Part shown: piece after piece, positions 63,486 to 64,000 of the stretch | Position numbering within the stretch: the first letter of the stretch is position 1 | Layout of the letters: every line of letters starts with the position of its first letter | Source: Parietaria judaica | Lineage: Eukaryota > Streptophyta > Magnoliopsida > Rosales > Urticaceae | DNA length: 64,000 nucleotides | NCBI GenBank assembly: GCA_954871525.1 | Contig: OX940866.1 | Coordinates: 37,460,521 to 37,524,520 of the forward strand | Direction of reading: 5' to 3' | The notes under the pieces: model-generated | The model's input: only the letters and a program-made list of their open reading frames with translations | What the model was told of the DNA's origin: nothing | Database searches by the model: none | Made by a program: the position numbers and the translations under genes

Positions 63486-64000
63486 AGCATTTCTTTATTT
63501 TACAATTTTTACAACCTTAAATTTCGAACCAATTGAAAAAATAATGATTTTAGGGCTTATACATTGGAATTTGAATATAACAAGAGTTCTCATGCAAAAA
63601 TATGCAAGGATTAAATTGTTGACGAGAAATGCCATAGGAAATGCTATAGCATTTCCTATAGCATTTCTTTATTTTACAATTTTTACAACCTTAAATTTCG
63701 AACCAATTGAAAAAATAATGATTTTAGGGCTTATACATTGGAATTTGAATATAACAAGAGTTCTCATGCAAAAATATGCAAGGATTAAATTGTTAACGAG
63801 AAATGCCATAGGAAATGCTATAGCATTTCCTATAGCATTTCTTTATTTTACATTTTTTACAACCTTAAATTTTGAACCAATTGAAAAAATAATGATTTTA
63901 GGGCTTATACATTGGAATTTGAATATAACAAGAGTTCTCATGAAAAAATACGCAAGGATTAAATGGTTGACGAGAAATGCCATAGGAAATGCTATAGCAT

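Larger units (their letters stand above)
59197..64000 (+). repeat. Shuffled family B satellite to the right edge
   Basis: Blocks are 1198 bp (59197-60394; 7 monomers, including one 168-bp 'ggaaatgcatttcc' monomer typical of family A), 856 bp (60395-61250), two tandem 854-bp 5-mers (61251-62104 and 62105-62958), then a run of full-length 174-bp 'acaatttttac' monomers to the edge. The array continues past the window. There is no gene. Confidence 0.9.

Noticed and set aside
63520..63540. CENP-B-box-like match around 'tttcgaaccaattg'
   Set aside because: Only the TTCG....A part agrees; the required CGGG part is absent. No CENP-B box is claimed.
17531..64000. CRISPR-like array of regular direct repeats
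   Set aside because: There are no unique spacers; the whole period is the repeat, and the unit is 174 bp. This is satellite DNA.

Overview
The window is non-genic repetitive DNA, almost certainly from a plant nuclear genome. About 59 of the 64 kb is one head-to-tail satellite array, with every monomer in the same orientation. The consensus monomer is 174 bp and about 28% G+C (counted by eye on one consensus copy), and there are roughly 340 monomers. The only non-satellite DNA is a 2,526-bp sequence present twice (6544-9069 and 9475-12000). It has the ends and inner motifs of a plant Ty3/Gypsy long terminal repeat (LTR). I found no credible protein-coding gene, tRNA, rRNA or CRISPR array. The species cannot be named from the sequence. 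The plant assignment rests on the LTR style and on the 170-180 bp satellite organised into higher-order repeats (HORs), as is common at plant centromeres.

Layout. 1-6543: strongly diverged monomers, including three degenerate copies of a 5-monomer HOR of about 0.85 kb (167-2727). 6334-12317: a recent tandem duplication with a 2,931-bp period, carrying one LTR per copy plus 405 bp of satellite. The copies differ at five positions that I could find over 3,053 bp. 12001-17530: moderately diverged satellite with a 1,548-bp (9-monomer) internal duplication. 17531-40165: HOR family A, seven blocks that each begin with the same 8-monomer head; the last three have exactly the same 13-monomer length, 2,237 bp. 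40166-45294: transitional array including two tandem 854-bp 5-mers. 45295-59196: HOR family B, units of 14, 13, 8, 13, 14 and 13 monomers (2404/2230/1374/2230/2404/2230 bp) and the start of a further one. 59197-64000: shuffled family B material running off the right edge.

The array becomes more homogeneous from left to right, as expected at the edge of a satellite array whose active or homogenising core lies to the right. A centromeric role is a reasonable hypothesis but is not shown by sequence alone.

Two structural signals stand out. (1) Each standard monomer carries a perfect 26-bp palindrome. The 172- and 168-bp length classes are symmetric deletions of 2 and 6 bp at its centre, so the palindrome stays perfect (24 and 20 bp). 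The 160-bp class adds loss of one copy of a 12-bp direct repeat that overlaps the palindrome. (2) The LTR holds four related hairpins with a shared loop core and compensatory stem changes. The many 100-500 residue open frames are by-products of the 174 = 3 x 58 bp period.
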